Part shown: positions 1 through 9,388 of the stretch, in pieces
Position numbering within the stretch: position 1 is the stretch's first letter
Layout of the letters: every line of letters starts with the position of its first letter
NCBI RefSeq assembly: GCF_031880315.1
Contig: NZ_CP134771.1
Location: 1,488,001-1,552,000, forward strand
Direction: 5' to 3'
DNA from: Pseudomonas baltica
GTDB taxonomy: Bacteria > Pseudomonadota > Gammaproteobacteria > Pseudomonadales > Pseudomonadaceae
Length of the DNA stretch: 64,000 bases
Position numbers and translations under genes: made by a program
The notes under the pieces: model-generated
What the model was told of the DNA's origin: nothing
Databases searched by the model: none
The model's input: only the letters and a program-made list of their open reading frames with translations

Positions 1-3
1 CCG

Positions 4-348
4 ATGACGACCCTCGACAAAGCCCGATGCGAACCCTGCCGCACCGACTCCCCCCGCGTCGACGCCGCCCAGTCGCCCGCCCTGCTACGTCAGCTCCCCG
101 GCTGGCAGGTAGAGAATCGATACGGTATCGAACAACTGGAAAAGAGCTTCAGCTTCGAGAATTTTCGCCAGGCACTGGAATTTGCCAATGCCGTGGGCGA
201 ACTGGCCGAAGCCGAAGATCACCACCCGGCGCTGCTGACCGAGTGGGGCAAGGTCACCGTGACCTGGTGGACCCATTCGATCAAGGGGCTGCACCGCAAT
301 GATTTCATCATGGCGGCGCGCACCGAGCGGGCTTTCTTGGAGCGCTGA
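4..348 (+). CDS. phhB: Pterin-4a-carbinolamine dehydratase PhhB
   Basis: The enzyme recycles 4a-hydroxytetrahydrobiopterin to quinonoid dihydrobiopterin for phenylalanine hydroxylase (PhhA), in the cytoplasm. The 114-residue product matches the usual family size of about 118. It has the family core around residues 72-104: [19 protein letters not shown] followed by [14 protein letters not shown], with the paired histidines and the WWTH motif. The start lies only 3 bases from the window edge, so a partner such as phhA could lie just upstream but cannot be seen. The gene ends 20 bases from the convergent acyltransferase gene. Confidence 0.93.
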   Translation: MTTLDKARCEPCRTDSPRVDAAQSPALLRQLPGWQVENRYGIEQLEKSFSFENFRQALEFANAVGELAEAEDHHPALLTEWGKVTVTWWTHSIKGLHRNDFIMAARTERAFLER

Positions 349-368
349 ATCACGCTGTGAGCGCGTCG

Positions 369-2240
369 CTAGCGAAGGTCGCCGCGCAGCACCTGTACCT
401 GTTCGCGCAAGCGCCCGGGCAGCAGCGCATCGGCCGCCGCCGGCTGCCCCGCGACCACCGTTACATGCGACCACAGCCGACGGAACACGCCCTTGTTGGG
501 GTCGCGACTGAAAAAACTGCCCCACAGCCCTTGCAGCGCCATGGGGATCACCGGCACCGGGCTGGACTTGAGAATGGTGGTGACGCCACCCTTGAACTCA
601 TTGATTTCGCCGTCGGCCGTCAGCTTGCCCTCAGGGAAGATGCACACCAGTTCGCCCTGCGCCAGGTACGCCTGGATACGCGCAAACGCCTGCTCGTAAA
701 CCGCCAGGTCCTCACTGCGCCCGGCAATCGGGATTGCTCCGGCGGTGCGGAAGATGAAGTTGAGCACCGGCAGCCGGTAGATCTTGTAATACATCACGAA
801 GCGAATCGGCCGCCGCACCGCACCACTGATCAGCAATGCATCGACGAACGACACATGGTTGCACACCAGCAGCGCCGCGCCCTCCTCCGGAATCAGTTCG
901 AGGCCGCGGTGCTCTACCCGGTACATCGAATGCCCGAGCAGCCAGATCAAAAAGCGCATGGTGAATTCCGGCACGATGCGGAAGATGTACACGCTGACCA
1001 GCACGTTGAGCAACGACACCACAAGAAACAGCTGCGGGATCGACAGCTTGACCACGCTCAACAGCACGATCGAGACAATCGCCGACACCACCATGAACAG
1101 CGCGTTGAGAATGTTGTTGGCGGCAATCACCCGCGCCCGTTCATGCTCGGGGGTTCGCGACTGAATCAGTGCATACAGCGGCACGATATAGAAGCCACCG
1201 AACACCCCCAGGCCGAGGATATCGAACAACACCCACCAGGCCTGGCCGATCGCCAGGACCTGTGTCCAGCCCAAGGCCGTATCGCCAGGCGGGAAGCCGC
1301 CCGAGTGCCACCACAGCAGCAGTCCGAAGAAGGTCAGGCCGAAGGCGCCGAACGGCACCAGGCCGATCTCCACCTTGCGCCCGGACAGCCGCTCGCAAAG
1401 CATCGAGCCCAGGGCGATGCCGACCGAAAATACCGTGAGGATCAAGGTCACCACGGTTTCGTCGCCATCCATCCACTGCTTGGCATACTCAGGAATCTGG
1501 GTCAGGTAGATGGCCCCGACGAACCAGAACCACGAGTTGCCGACGATCGAGCGCGACACCGCCTTGGTCTGCCCCAGCCCCATGCGCAAGGTAGCGGCGG
1601 TCTGGGTGAAAATGTTCCACTTGATCTGCATGCCGGGCGTTGACGCCGCCGTGCGCGGAATCCCGCGGCTGGCCAGGTACCCCAGCGCGGCGATGGCGAC
1701 GATGGCCACGCCGACGATAGGCTCGTAGTGGGAATTGGACATGATCACGCCGGCACTGATGGTGCCGGCCAGAATCGCCAGGAAGGTGCCCATTTCCACC
1801 AGGCCGTTGCCGCCGACCAGCTCTTCGGGTCGTAACGCCTGCGGCAGGATCGAATACTTGACCGGCCCGAACAGCGCCGAGTGGGTGCCCATGGCGAACA
1901 GCGCCAGAAGCATCATCCACAGATGGTTGAACATGAACCCCGTGGCGCCCACCGCCATGATCACGATTTCGGCGAGCTTGATCACCCGAATCAACTGGTC
2001 CTTGGGGTATTTCTCGCCCACCTGGCCGGCCAGCGCCGAAAACAGAAAGAACGGCAGGATGAACAGCATCGCGCACAGATTGACCCAAATGGAGCGGTCT
2101 CCGTCGATGTTGAGCTTGTAGAGAATGGCGAGGATCAGCGATTGCTTGAAGACGTTATCGTTGAACGCGCCCAGCGATTGCGTCACGAAAAACGGCAGAA
2201 AACGCCGCTTGCCCAACAGACTGAATTGCGACTGGCTCAT
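369..2240 (-). CDS. MFS transporter fused to 1-acylglycerol-3-phosphate acyltransferase (LplT-PlsC type)
   Basis: A 623-residue fusion. The first ~400 residues form a 12-helix LplT-like MFS domain opening with FVTQSLGAFNDNVFKQ. The last ~200 residues form a PlsC acyltransferase domain with the catalytic NHVSFVDALL (NHxxxxD) block and the FPEGKLTADG block. By analogy with LplT-Aas it probably flips lysophospholipids inward and re-acylates them; this is inference, and the acyl-ACP synthetase part of Aas is absent. An upstream in-frame start at 2327 exists, but the ATG at 2240 begins MSQSQFSLLG and has an AGGGA-like site just upstream, so it is preferred. Confidence 0.85.
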   Translation of the reverse strand: MSQSQFSLLGKRRFLPFFVTQSLGAFNDNVFKQSLILAILYKLNIDGDRSIWVNLCAMLFILPFFLFSALAGQVGEKYPKDQLIRVIKLAEIVIMAVGATGFMFNHLWMMLLALFAMGTHSALFGPVKYSILPQALRPEELVGGNGLVEMGTFLAILAGTISAGVIMSNSHYEPIVGVAIVAIAALGYLASRGIPRTAASTPGMQIKWNIFTQTAATLRMGLGQTKAVSRSIVGNSWFWFVGAIYLTQIPEYAKQWMDGDETVVTLILTVFSVGIALGSMLCERLSGRKVEIGLVPFGAFGLTFFGLLLWWHSGGFPPGDTALGWTQVLAIGQAWWVLFDILGLGVFGGFYIVPLYALIQSRTPEHERARVIAANNILNALFMVVSAIVSIVLLSVVKLSIPQLFLVVSLLNVLVSVYIFRIVPEFTMRFLIWLLGHSMYRVEHRGLELIPEEGAALLVCNHVSFVDALLISGAVRRPIRFVMYYKIYRLPVLNFIFRTAGAIPIAGRSEDLAVYEQAFARIQAYLAQGELVCIFPEGKLTADGEINEFKGGVTTILKSSPVPVIPMALQGLWGSFFSRDPNKGVFRRLWSHVTVVAGQPAAADALLPGRLREQVQVLRGDLR

Positions 2241-2362
2241 CGTCCCTGTACCTATGTGGCGCCGAAGGTCGGCCGAATAAGGCCAAATGCGACTTAGCCT
2301 TATCGATTGGATTGCCGATGTCCACAAAAAGCCACAACAAACGCCGCATCACCGCATCGCAA

Positions 2363-3583
2363 TCATTGCGCGAGCGCAGCGGCTGCCGGCTTGCGCCACA
2401 GACCGATCAAGGCCAGCAGGCACAGGCAGATCAGGCCGATGGCATAACCGTCGCTGGTAGCGATCAGGCCGAAATGCTGCACGGCAAAGCCCGCGCACAG
2501 GGCCGGCAGGCAGAACGCCAGGTAGCTCAAGACATAAAAGGTCGCCATCAGCCCTGCCCGTTCATGGGCCAGGGCCAAGGGCATGACACTGCGCACCGAG
2601 CCCAGAAAACCGCTGCCGAAACCGGCGCCCGCTACCACCGTGCCAATAAAGAACAGCAACACCCCGCCACTGTGCATGGCCAGCAGGATCAGCGCCGCAC
2701 CTGCGGCCAGAAAACTCGCACCCAACACCAGGCTGCGTTGCGCCGAACCATGGCGCATCACCGCGATGGCCAGCGCACCGCTGAGCGTCATGGTGGCCAC
2801 CAGAGCGCCGCCGAGCAGATTGGAGGTCGAGCCGGTGACAGCGCGCACCAATGACGGCGCCAGGGACAGAAAGAACCCGCCCAGCGACCAGGTGGCGACA
2901 TCCACCGGCAGCATCCGCAGCAAGGCCTGGCGCGCCTGCGGCGGCACACTCAGCGCCGGACGCAACGAAGCCAGCGCGCCAGGTTGCGGGCTGACGCTTT
3001 CGCGCAGGCGCCAGAGCAGCAGCACCTGCACCACGAAGCAGCCGAGCATGGCAATGTAGGACAACTGCAACGGCCACGGCGCATATTGCAGCAGCACGCT
3101 GGTGCCGAAGGCACCCACCGCCATGCCGATCAAGGGCGACAGGCTGTTGATCAAGGGCCCCTTGTCGCGGTGATAATCGATCAAGGCCGCACCCAGCACG
3201 CTGGTGGCCATGCCGGTAGCGAACCCTTGCAGCAGGCGCGCCGCGATCAACCAGGCAACGCTATCGGCGTAGATGAACAGCAGCATCGCCGGAATTTCCA
3301 GGAGCAACGCCAGCAACAACACGGGCCGCCGGCCGAGGTAGTCGGACAGCGACCCTACGGTAAGCAATGCCAGCAGCAGGCTGAAGGCGTATACCGCGAA
3401 TATCAACGTCAAGGTCGCGGAGGAAAATCCCCAGGCTTCCTGATACAAATGGTACAGCGGCGTCGGCGCGCTGGACGCCGCCAGAAAGCTCACCAGAATG
3501 AACGACAGATAGACCAGCGCCGTACGATCGGCAAACCCGCGGGGCGCTGTCGTCGAAGATGAAGCAGTGGAATCAGCGGACAT
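2363..3583 (-). CDS. MFS efflux transporter, TetR-linked
   Basis: A 406-residue protein with about 12 hydrophobic segments. It carries the MFS loop 2-3 signature DYLGRRPVLL near residue 85 and a motif-C-like segment (GFATGMATSVLGAALIDY) in the first half. The substrate is unknown. The start at 3583 has a strong GGGAGGG site. It is divergent from a TetR regulator across a 93-base gap holding a palindrome, which is the classic arrangement of a locally repressed drug or metabolite efflux pump; the repression itself is inferred. Confidence 0.85.
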   Translation of the reverse strand: MSADSTASSSTTAPRGFADRTALVYLSFILVSFLAASSAPTPLYHLYQEAWGFSSATLTLIFAVYAFSLLLALLTVGSLSDYLGRRPVLLLALLLEIPAMLLFIYADSVAWLIAARLLQGFATGMATSVLGAALIDYHRDKGPLINSLSPLIGMAVGAFGTSVLLQYAPWPLQLSYIAMLGCFVVQVLLLWRLRESVSPQPGALASLRPALSVPPQARQALLRMLPVDVATWSLGGFFLSLAPSLVRAVTGSTSNLLGGALVATMTLSGALAIAVMRHGSAQRSLVLGASFLAAGAALILLAMHSGGVLLFFIGTVVAGAGFGSGFLGSVRSVMPLALAHERAGLMATFYVLSYLAFCLPALCAGFAVQHFGLIATSDGYAIGLICLCLLALIGLWRKPAAAALAQ

Positions 3584-3643
3584 GTGCAGGCCCTCCCGTT
3601 AAAGCTACATTTTTGCGTTAAAGGAGTCTGTACCCCTCCCGAG

Positions 3644-3668
3644 CTTAAAGCAAACGCTTTGTGTTAAG
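3644..3668. promoter_or_regulatory. Candidate TetR operator in divergent MFS/tetR gap
   Basis: Dyad with outer arms CTTAA (3644-3648) and TTAAG (3664-3668), and an inner dyad AAAGC-AAAC-GCTTT. It lies 9 bases before the regulator start and about 60 bases before the divergent pump start, so a bound dimer could block both promoters. The assignment to the adjacent TetR protein is inferred from position only. Confidence 0.5.
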
Positions 3669-3676
3669 GTCACGCC

Positions 3677-4237
3677 ATGGCTATTAAAGAAGGTATTCGC
3701 ACGGGGGGCCGCAGTGCCCGTGTACAGGAATCGATCCACGCGGCCGTGCGCGCACTGCTCGTCGAGCAGGATCGCGCATCCATCACCGTGCCGCAAATCG
3801 CCGCACGCGCGGGGGTCACGCCGTCGACCATCTATCGGCGCTGGGGCGACCTCACCGCCTTGCTGGCCGACGTCGCGGTGTCGCGCCTGCAACCGGACAG
3901 CGGCCCGCTCGACACCGGCTCGCTGCGCGGTGATCTGCTGGCCTGGGCCGAACAGTATCTTGACGAGATGAACTCCGAACCCGGCCGCAACATGGCCCGC
4001 GACATCGTCAGCAGTTGCAGCTCGGGCTATTGCACGACCATCTTGCGCGGCCAGCTGCAGGCGATCATCGACCGCGCCCGGGCCCGTGACGAGGTCGCCC
4101 CCGATGCGGATCGGCTGCTCGACCTGATCGTCGCGCCGATCCTCTTTCGCCTGCTGTTCGCCGAAGCGCCCGCCACCACGGAACATGTCCAAAGCCTGGT
4201 CGACAGCAGCCTTTCGACCTTGGTCGGCGCTGACTAA
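3677..4237 (+). CDS. TetR-family transcriptional regulator
   Basis: A 186-residue protein with an N-terminal TetR helix-turn-helix at about residues 33-57 (IAARAGVTPSTIYRRWGD) and an all-helical C-terminal ligand domain (YRRWG entry, LRG and LLDLIVAPILFRLL segments). The start has an AAGG site 6 bases upstream. It probably autoregulates and represses the divergent MFS gene. The ligand is unknown. Confidence 0.88.
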   Translation: MAIKEGIRTGGRSARVQESIHAAVRALLVEQDRASITVPQIAARAGVTPSTIYRRWGDLTALLADVAVSRLQPDSGPLDTGSLRGDLLAWAEQYLDEMNSEPGRNMARDIVSSCSSGYCTTILRGQLQAIIDRARARDEVAPDADRLLDLIVAPILFRLLFAEAPATTEHVQSLVDSSLSTLVGAD

Positions 4238-4281
4238 AAGCGGGCTGCATGGCAGACTGCGAGCGCGCAAATGACACGGAT

Positions 4282-4376
4282 CCCTATGGTGAGGGGGCTC
4301 GCTCCCGAGGGGCCGGCTCTGCCATTGAGGGGCGTGTCAGGCTGGACCTCTCGGGAGCAAGCCCCCTTACATAGGG
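4282..4376. repeat. REP inverted pair (BIME-like)
   Basis: Two convergent REP-type units. The left arm begins CCCTATGGTGAGGGGGCTCG and the right arm ends with its imperfect complement (AGCCCCCTTACATAGGG). The loop is about 35 bases. It lies between the tetR stop and the kinase start and could form a long hairpin. It also falls inside an in-frame upstream extension of the kinase ORF, which supports the downstream start at 4415. Confidence 0.8.
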
Positions 4377-4414
4377 TAGCGCTCCTGCATTTCGTCATGA
4401 TCTGGAGCCGATCG

Positions 4415-7400
4415 ATGTCACTGTCCAGCGGGCTGATTGCTGCGGCCGCCCTGGTCTATATGGCCGTCATGCTTGCCATTGCCTCTTACGGTGACCGTCG
4501 CCGTGCACCGCTGCGCCCGCGTGTGCGGGCCTGGGTGTACAGCCTGTCGTTGGCCGTGTATTGCTCGAGCTGGACATTTTTCGGCGCCGTCGGCCAGGCC
4601 GCCGAGCAGCTCTGGTCATTCCTGCCGATCTACCTGGGCCCCTTGTTGCTGATGTTGCTGGCACCCTGGGTGCTGCAAAAAATGGTGCTGATCAGCAAAC
4701 AGGAAAACATCACCTCCATTGCCGATTTCATCGCTGCGCGCTATGGCAAGTCCAACGCCCTGGCGGTGGCCGTGGCGCTGATCTGCCTGGTGGGTGTGCT
4801 GCCCTATATCGCCCTGCAACTCAAAGGCATCGTCCTGGGGATCAACCTGCTGATCGGCGAAGGCCCCGACGCTGCCGGCATCCACGTGCAAGACACCGCC
4901 ATGGTGGTGTCGCTGGTGCTGGCGCTGTTTACCATCGCCTTCGGCACGCGTTCGCTGGACGTCACCGAACACCACCGCGGCATGATGCTGGCCGTCGCGT
5001 TCGAAGCCATCATCAAGCTGATAGCCTTCATCGCTGTGGGGGTCTTCGTCACCTACGGCCTGTACGATGGCTTTGGCGATCTTGTCACTCAGTCCATGCT
5101 GACCCCACGCCTGGCGACCTACTGGCAAGAGACGATCAATTGGCCCTCGATGGTGGTGCAGAGCGGCGTCGCCATGATGGCGATCATCTGTCTGCCGCGG
5201 CAGTTTCACGTCACCGTGGTCGAGAACATAGAGCCGCAGGATCTGCGCCTGGCGCGCTGGGTATTCCCCGCGTACCTGGTGCTGGCCGGGCTGTTCGTGG
5301 TGCCCATCGCCCTGGCCGGGCAGATGCTGCTGCCCGCTTCGGTGATCCCTGACTCCTTCGTCATCAGCCTGCCCCTCGCTCTGGCGCACCCGGCGCTGGC
5401 GATGCTGGCCTTCATTGGCGGTGCGTCGGCGGCCGCCGGCATGGTCATCGTCGCCAGCGTGGCGCTGTCGACCATGGTCTCCAACGATATCCTGCTGCCG
5501 TGGCTGCTGCGCCGCCAGAATGCCGAGCGACCGTTCGAGCTGTTCCGGCACTGGATGCTGACCGTCAGGCGCGTCAGCATCGTGGTGATCATGCTGCTGG
5601 CGTATGTGAGTTACCGCTTGCTGGGCTCCACCACGAGCCTGGCGACCATCGGCCAGATCGCCTTCGCCGCCATCACCCAACTGGCACCGGCGATGATCGG
5701 CGCGCTGTACTGGAAACAAGCCAACCGCCGCGGCGTGGTGGCCGGACTCGCGGCCGGGGTGCTGCTGTGGTTCTACGCGCTGGTGCTGCCGCTGGTGGCC
5801 CACGGCCTGCAATTGCCGCTCTCGGCGTTTCCGGGCTTGAGCTGGCTGCACAGCAACCCGTGGAACCTGCCGCTTTCGCCCCTGACCCAAGGGGTGATGC
5901 TGTCGCTGGCGGGCAACTTCATTCTGTTCGTGTGGGTCTCGGTGCTGACCCGCACGCGGGTTTCCGAACACTGGCAGGCCGGGCGCTTCGTCGGCCAGCA
6001 ACTCGCCTCGCGGCCCAACAGCCGTACCCTGCTGGCCGTACAGATCAAAGACTTGCTGCAACTCGCCGGGCGCTTTGTCGGCGAGGACCGCGCCAGGCAG
6101 AGTTTCATGCGCTTTGCCGGGCGCCAGAACAAACCCTTCAACCCCGCTCAGAATGCCGACCGCGACTGGATCGCCCACACCGAGCGCCTGCTGGCCGGCA
6201 CGCTGGGGACCTCGTCGACGCGGGCGGTGGTCAAGGCTGCTATCGAAGGCCGCGAGATGCAACTCGAGGACGTGGTGCGCATCGCCGACGAAGCCTCCGA
6301 GGTGCTGCAGTTCAACCGCGCGCTGCTACAAGGTGCGATTGAAAACATCAACCAGGGCATCAGCGTGGTCGACCAGTCACTGCGTCTGGTGGCCTGGAAT
6401 CGGCGCTATCTGGAATTGTTCAACTACCCGGACGGCCTGATTGCCGTCGGCCGGCCGATCGCCGACATCATTCGTTTCAATGCCGAACGCGGTTTCTGCG
6501 GCCCCGGCGAGCCGGAGGTCCATGTCGCGCGGCGCCTGCACTGGATGCGCCAAGGCCGCGCGCACACCTCCGAACGGCCGTTCCCCAATGGCCAGGTGAT
6601 CGAGCTGATCGGCAACCCGATGCCGGGCGGCGGCTTCGTCATGAGTTTCACCGACATCACCGCGTTCCGCGAAGCCGAACGCGCGCTCAAGCATGCCAAT
6701 GAAGGCCTGGAGCAACGGGTGGCCGAACGCACCTTCGAGCTGTCCCAACTGAACGTTGCGCTGACCGAGGCCAAGGGGACTGCGGAGGCCGCCAACCAAT
6801 CGAAAACCCGATTCCTTGCTGCCGTCGGCCATGATCTGATGCAGCCGCTGAACGCCGCGCGCTTGTTTTCCTCCGCCCTCTCCCACCAGGGCGAAGAACT
6901 GTCCGCGCAGGCCCAGCAATTGGTGCAGCACATGGACAGCTCGCTGCGCTCGGCCGAAGATTTGATCAGCGATCTGCTGGATATCTCGCGCCTCGAAAAC
7001 GGCAAGATCACCCCCGAGCGCAAGCCGTTCGTGGTCAACGAGCTGTTCGCCACCCTGGGCGTCGAGTTCCAGGCCCTGGCCCGCGAGCAGGGCCTGACGT
7101 TCAAGGTGCACGGCAGTCGCTTGCGCATCGACAGCGACCAGAAGCTGCTGCGGCGCATCCTGCAGAACTTCCTCACCAACGCCTATCGCTACGGCACAGG
7201 CACCGTGGTGCTGGGCGTGCGCCGCAAGGCCGGGCACTTGAGCCTTGAGGTGTGGGATCGCGGCCCGGGCATCGCAGCGGACAAGCTGCAAGTCATCTTT
7301 GAAGAGTTCAAGCGCCTGGACAGCCACCAGACCCGTGCCGAAAAAGGTCTGGGACTGGGACTGGCGATCGCCGATGGCCTGTGCCGTGTGCTCAACCATG

Positions 7401-7885
7401 AACTGCAAGTGCGTTCAAGGCCGGGCCGCGGCAGCGTGTTCAGCGTGCACGTGCCCTTGGCGGTGGACGCGCCCAGCGTGCCTGTCGCCCCCACCCGAAC
7501 GGGAGACGCCCTGGGTGGCGCGCGGGTCCTGTGCGTCGACAACGAAGACAGCATCCTGATCGGCATGCAGAGCCTGCTCAGCCGTTGGGGGTGCCAGGTC
7601 TGGACGGCACGCAACCGCGACGAATGCCAGATCCTGTTCGCCGACGGCCTGCGTCCGCAGCTGGCACTGGTGGACTTTCACCTCGACGCCGGTGACACCG
7701 GTACCGAGCTGATGGCCTGGCTGCGCACCTGCCTGAACGAGCCGGTACCCGGCGTGGTGATCAGTGCCGACGGACGCCCGGAGACGCTCGCTCTGGTCAA
7801 CGCCGCCGGGCTCGACTATCTGGCCAAACCGGTCAAGCCGGCGGCGTTACGGGCTTTACTCAACCGGTACTTGAGCCACGCCTGA
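4415..7885 (+). CDS. Sodium:solute symporter-type hybrid sensor histidine kinase/response regulator
   Basis: A 1156-residue inner-membrane protein. Residues ~1-500 form an SSSF-type multi-helix transporter/sensor module. A PAS domain follows at about 610-740, with a short coiled segment and then a HisKA domain (phospho-acceptor His806 in GHDLMQPLNAAR). The HATPase has the N-box NFLTNAYRYG, G1 box DRGPGI and G2 box GLGLGLAI. A C-terminal receiver has Asp1087 (ALVDFHLD) and the AKPVKP lysine. The architecture matches CbrA/PA3271-like kinases. The ORF is open back to 4271, but that stretch is REP sequence; the ATG at 4415 has GGAG 7 bases upstream. The ligand and partner regulator are unknown. 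The 3' end overlaps rmuC. Confidence 0.88.
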   Translation: MSLSSGLIAAAALVYMAVMLAIASYGDRRRAPLRPRVRAWVYSLSLAVYCSSWTFFGAVGQAAEQLWSFLPIYLGPLLLMLLAPWVLQKMVLISKQENITSIADFIAARYGKSNALAVAVALICLVGVLPYIALQLKGIVLGINLLIGEGPDAAGIHVQDTAMVVSLVLALFTIAFGTRSLDVTEHHRGMMLAVAFEAIIKLIAFIAVGVFVTYGLYDGFGDLVTQSMLTPRLATYWQETINWPSMVVQSGVAMMAIICLPRQFHVTVVENIEPQDLRLARWVFPAYLVLAGLFVVPIALAGQMLLPASVIPDSFVISLPLALAHPALAMLAFIGGASAAAGMVIVASVALSTMVSNDILLPWLLRRQNAERPFELFRHWMLTVRRVSIVVIMLLAYVSYRLLGSTTSLATIGQIAFAAITQLAPAMIGALYWKQANRRGVVAGLAAGVLLWFYALVLPLVAHGLQLPLSAFPGLSWLHSNPWNLPLSPLTQGVMLSLAGNFILFVWVSVLTRTRVSEHWQAGRFVGQQLASRPNSRTLLAVQIKDLLQLAGRFVGEDRARQSFMRFAGRQNKPFNPAQNADRDWIAHTERLLAGTLGTSSTRAVVKAAIEGREMQLEDVVRIADEASEVLQFNRALLQGAIENINQGISVVDQSLRLVAWNRRYLELFNYPDGLIAVGRPIADIIRFNAERGFCGPGEPEVHVARRLHWMRQGRAHTSERPFPNGQVIELIGNPMPGGGFVMSFTDITAFREAERALKHANEGLEQRVAERTFELSQLNVALTEAKGTAEAANQSKTRFLAAVGHDLMQPLNAARLFSSALSHQGEELSAQAQQLVQHMDSSLRSAEDLISDLLDISRLENGKITPERKPFVVNELFATLGVEFQALAREQGLTFKVHGSRLRIDSDQKLLRRILQNFLTNAYRYGTGTVVLGVRRKAGHLSLEVWDRGPGIAADKLQVIFEEFKRLDSHQTRAEKGLGLGLAIADGLCRVLNHELQVRSRPGRGSVFSVHVPLAVDAPSVPVAPTRTGDALGGARVLCVDNEDSILIGMQSLLSRWGCQVWTARNRDECQILFADGLRPQLALVDFHLDAGDTGTELMAWLRTCLNEPVPGVVISADGRPETLALVNAAGLDYLAKPVKPAALRALLNRYLSHA

Positions 7886-9373
7886 CGGGTGCTGGGGTAC
7901 GTCATCGGCGGCGGGTGCGTGCGCATCTTCCATGGCGCGCTCGAGCAGGTCGGCCGGCAGGCTCTTGCTGGCCCGCGCGCCGAGCAACTTCAATTGTTCG
8001 CTGCGGCTGACCAGGTTGCCGCGGCCCTGGGTAAGCTTGTTGCGCGCCGAGCTGTAGGCCTTGTCCAATTGCTGCAGGCGATTGCCGACCTCGTCCAGGT
8101 CCTGAATGAACAGCACGAACTTGTCGTACAGCCAACCGGCGCGCTCGGCGATCTCGCGGGCGTTCTGGCTTTGTCGCTCCTGCTTCCACAAGCTGTCGAT
8201 CACCCTTAAGGTCGCCAGCAAGGTGGTCGGGCTGACAATCACGATCTGCCGGTCGAAGGCCTCCTGGAACAACCCCGGCTCGGCCTGCAGTGCTGCCGAA
8301 AAAGCGGCTTCGATCGGTACGAACAACAGCACAAAATCCAGGCTGTGCAAGCCTTCGAGGCGGTTGTAGTCCTTGCCTGAAAGGCCTTTGACGTGATTGC
8401 GCAACGACAGCACGTGCTGCTTGAGCGCCGCCTGGGACACCGCCGGGTCGTCGCTCGAAACATACTGCTGGTAGGCCGTGAGGCTCACTTTCGAGTCGAC
8501 CACCACCTGCTTGTCGCCAGGCAGCATGATCAGCACATCCGGCTGGAAGCGCTCGCCATCGGGGCCTTTGAGGCTGACCTGCGTCTGGTATTCGCGGCCT
8601 TTTTCCAGCCCGGCATGTTCGAGCACCCGCTCGAGGATCAACTCGCCCCAGTTGCCTTGGGTCTTCTGGCCCTTGAGCGCCTGGGTAAGGTTCTTTGCCT
8701 CGTCGCCCAGGCGCAGGTTGAGCTGCTGCAGGCGCTCCAGCTCCTTGGCCAGCGAGAAACGCTCGCGGGCTTCCTGCTGATAGCTTTCTTCGACGCGCTT
8801 TTCGAACGACTGGATGCGCTCCTTGAGCGGGTCGAGCAGTTGCCCCAGGCGCTGCTGGCTGGTCTCGGCGAAACGCTGCTCGCGCTCATCGAAAATCTTG
8901 CCTGCCAGCTCGGCGAATTGTGCGCGCAGTTCATCCCGCGAACCCTGCAGATCGGCAAGACGCTGCTGATGGCTTTCCTGCTGCTCGCGCAGTTCGGCGG
9001 TGAGCCCGGCACACTGGGCATCCAGACGCCGCACTTCGGCCTCCCGTGCGCTGCGCTCCAGTGACCAGCCATGGGCCGCGTCGCGCGCGTTGTCACGGTC
9101 GATCTGCAACAGTTCGAGCTCGCGGGCCTGGGCTGCCAACGAGGATTGCTTGAGGGCATTGGCCTGGCTCAAGTCGCTGATTTCGTCACGGCTGCTTTCC
9201 AGTTGCGCCGCCAGGCCATCCTGGGCCATTTGCGCCGTGGCCAGACGCTCGTCAAGCAACGCCAGTTCACTTTGCGCCGCCATGACCCGCCGCTGCAGAG
9301 TCCACGCCAACGCCACACAGGGCACCACCGCTGCCAGCAGCCCCCACACCATACTGGTGATATCCACCGCCAT
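7856..9373 (-). CDS. rmuC: DNA recombination protein RmuC
   Basis: About 505 residues: one N-terminal membrane segment (MVWGLLAAVVPCVALAW), then a long coiled coil (~30-220) and the conserved RmuC nuclease-like domain with GNWGELILERVLEHAGL and PDVLIMLPGDKQVVVDSKVSL. RmuC limits inversions at short inverted repeats and acts in replication-fork or recombination processing (family knowledge). A GTG at 9388 is an alternative start; the ATG at 9373 is chosen, though neither has a strong ribosome-binding site. The last 30 bases overlap the convergent kinase gene. Confidence 0.9.
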   Translation of the reverse strand: MAVDITSMVWGLLAAVVPCVALAWTLQRRVMAAQSELALLDERLATAQMAQDGLAAQLESSRDEISDLSQANALKQSSLAAQARELELLQIDRDNARDAAHGWSLERSAREAEVRRLDAQCAGLTAELREQQESHQQRLADLQGSRDELRAQFAELAGKIFDEREQRFAETSQQRLGQLLDPLKERIQSFEKRVEESYQQEARERFSLAKELERLQQLNLRLGDEAKNLTQALKGQKTQGNWGELILERVLEHAGLEKGREYQTQVSLKGPDGERFQPDVLIMLPGDKQVVVDSKVSLTAYQQYVSSDDPAVSQAALKQHVLSLRNHVKGLSGKDYNRLEGLHSLDFVLLFVPIEAAFSAALQAEPGLFQEAFDRQIVIVSPTTLLATLRVIDSLWKQERQSQNAREIAERAGWLYDKFVLFIQDLDEVGNRLQQLDKAYSSARNKLTQGRGNLVSRSEQLKLLGARASKSLPADLLERAMEDAHAPAADDVPQHPSGVAQVPVE

Positions 9374-9388
9374 AACCGCACCATCCAC

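Noticed and set aside
357..1643. Long plus-strand open frame (428 codons) opposite the acyltransferase fusion
   Set aside because: It is antisense to a clear MFS/PlsC gene, has Gln/His/Arg-rich composition typical of antisense GC-rich frames, and no ribosome-binding site.
4271..4414. N-terminal extension of the hybrid kinase
   Set aside because: The stretch is a REP inverted pair; the ATG at 4415 has a proper ribosome-binding site and starts the first membrane helix.
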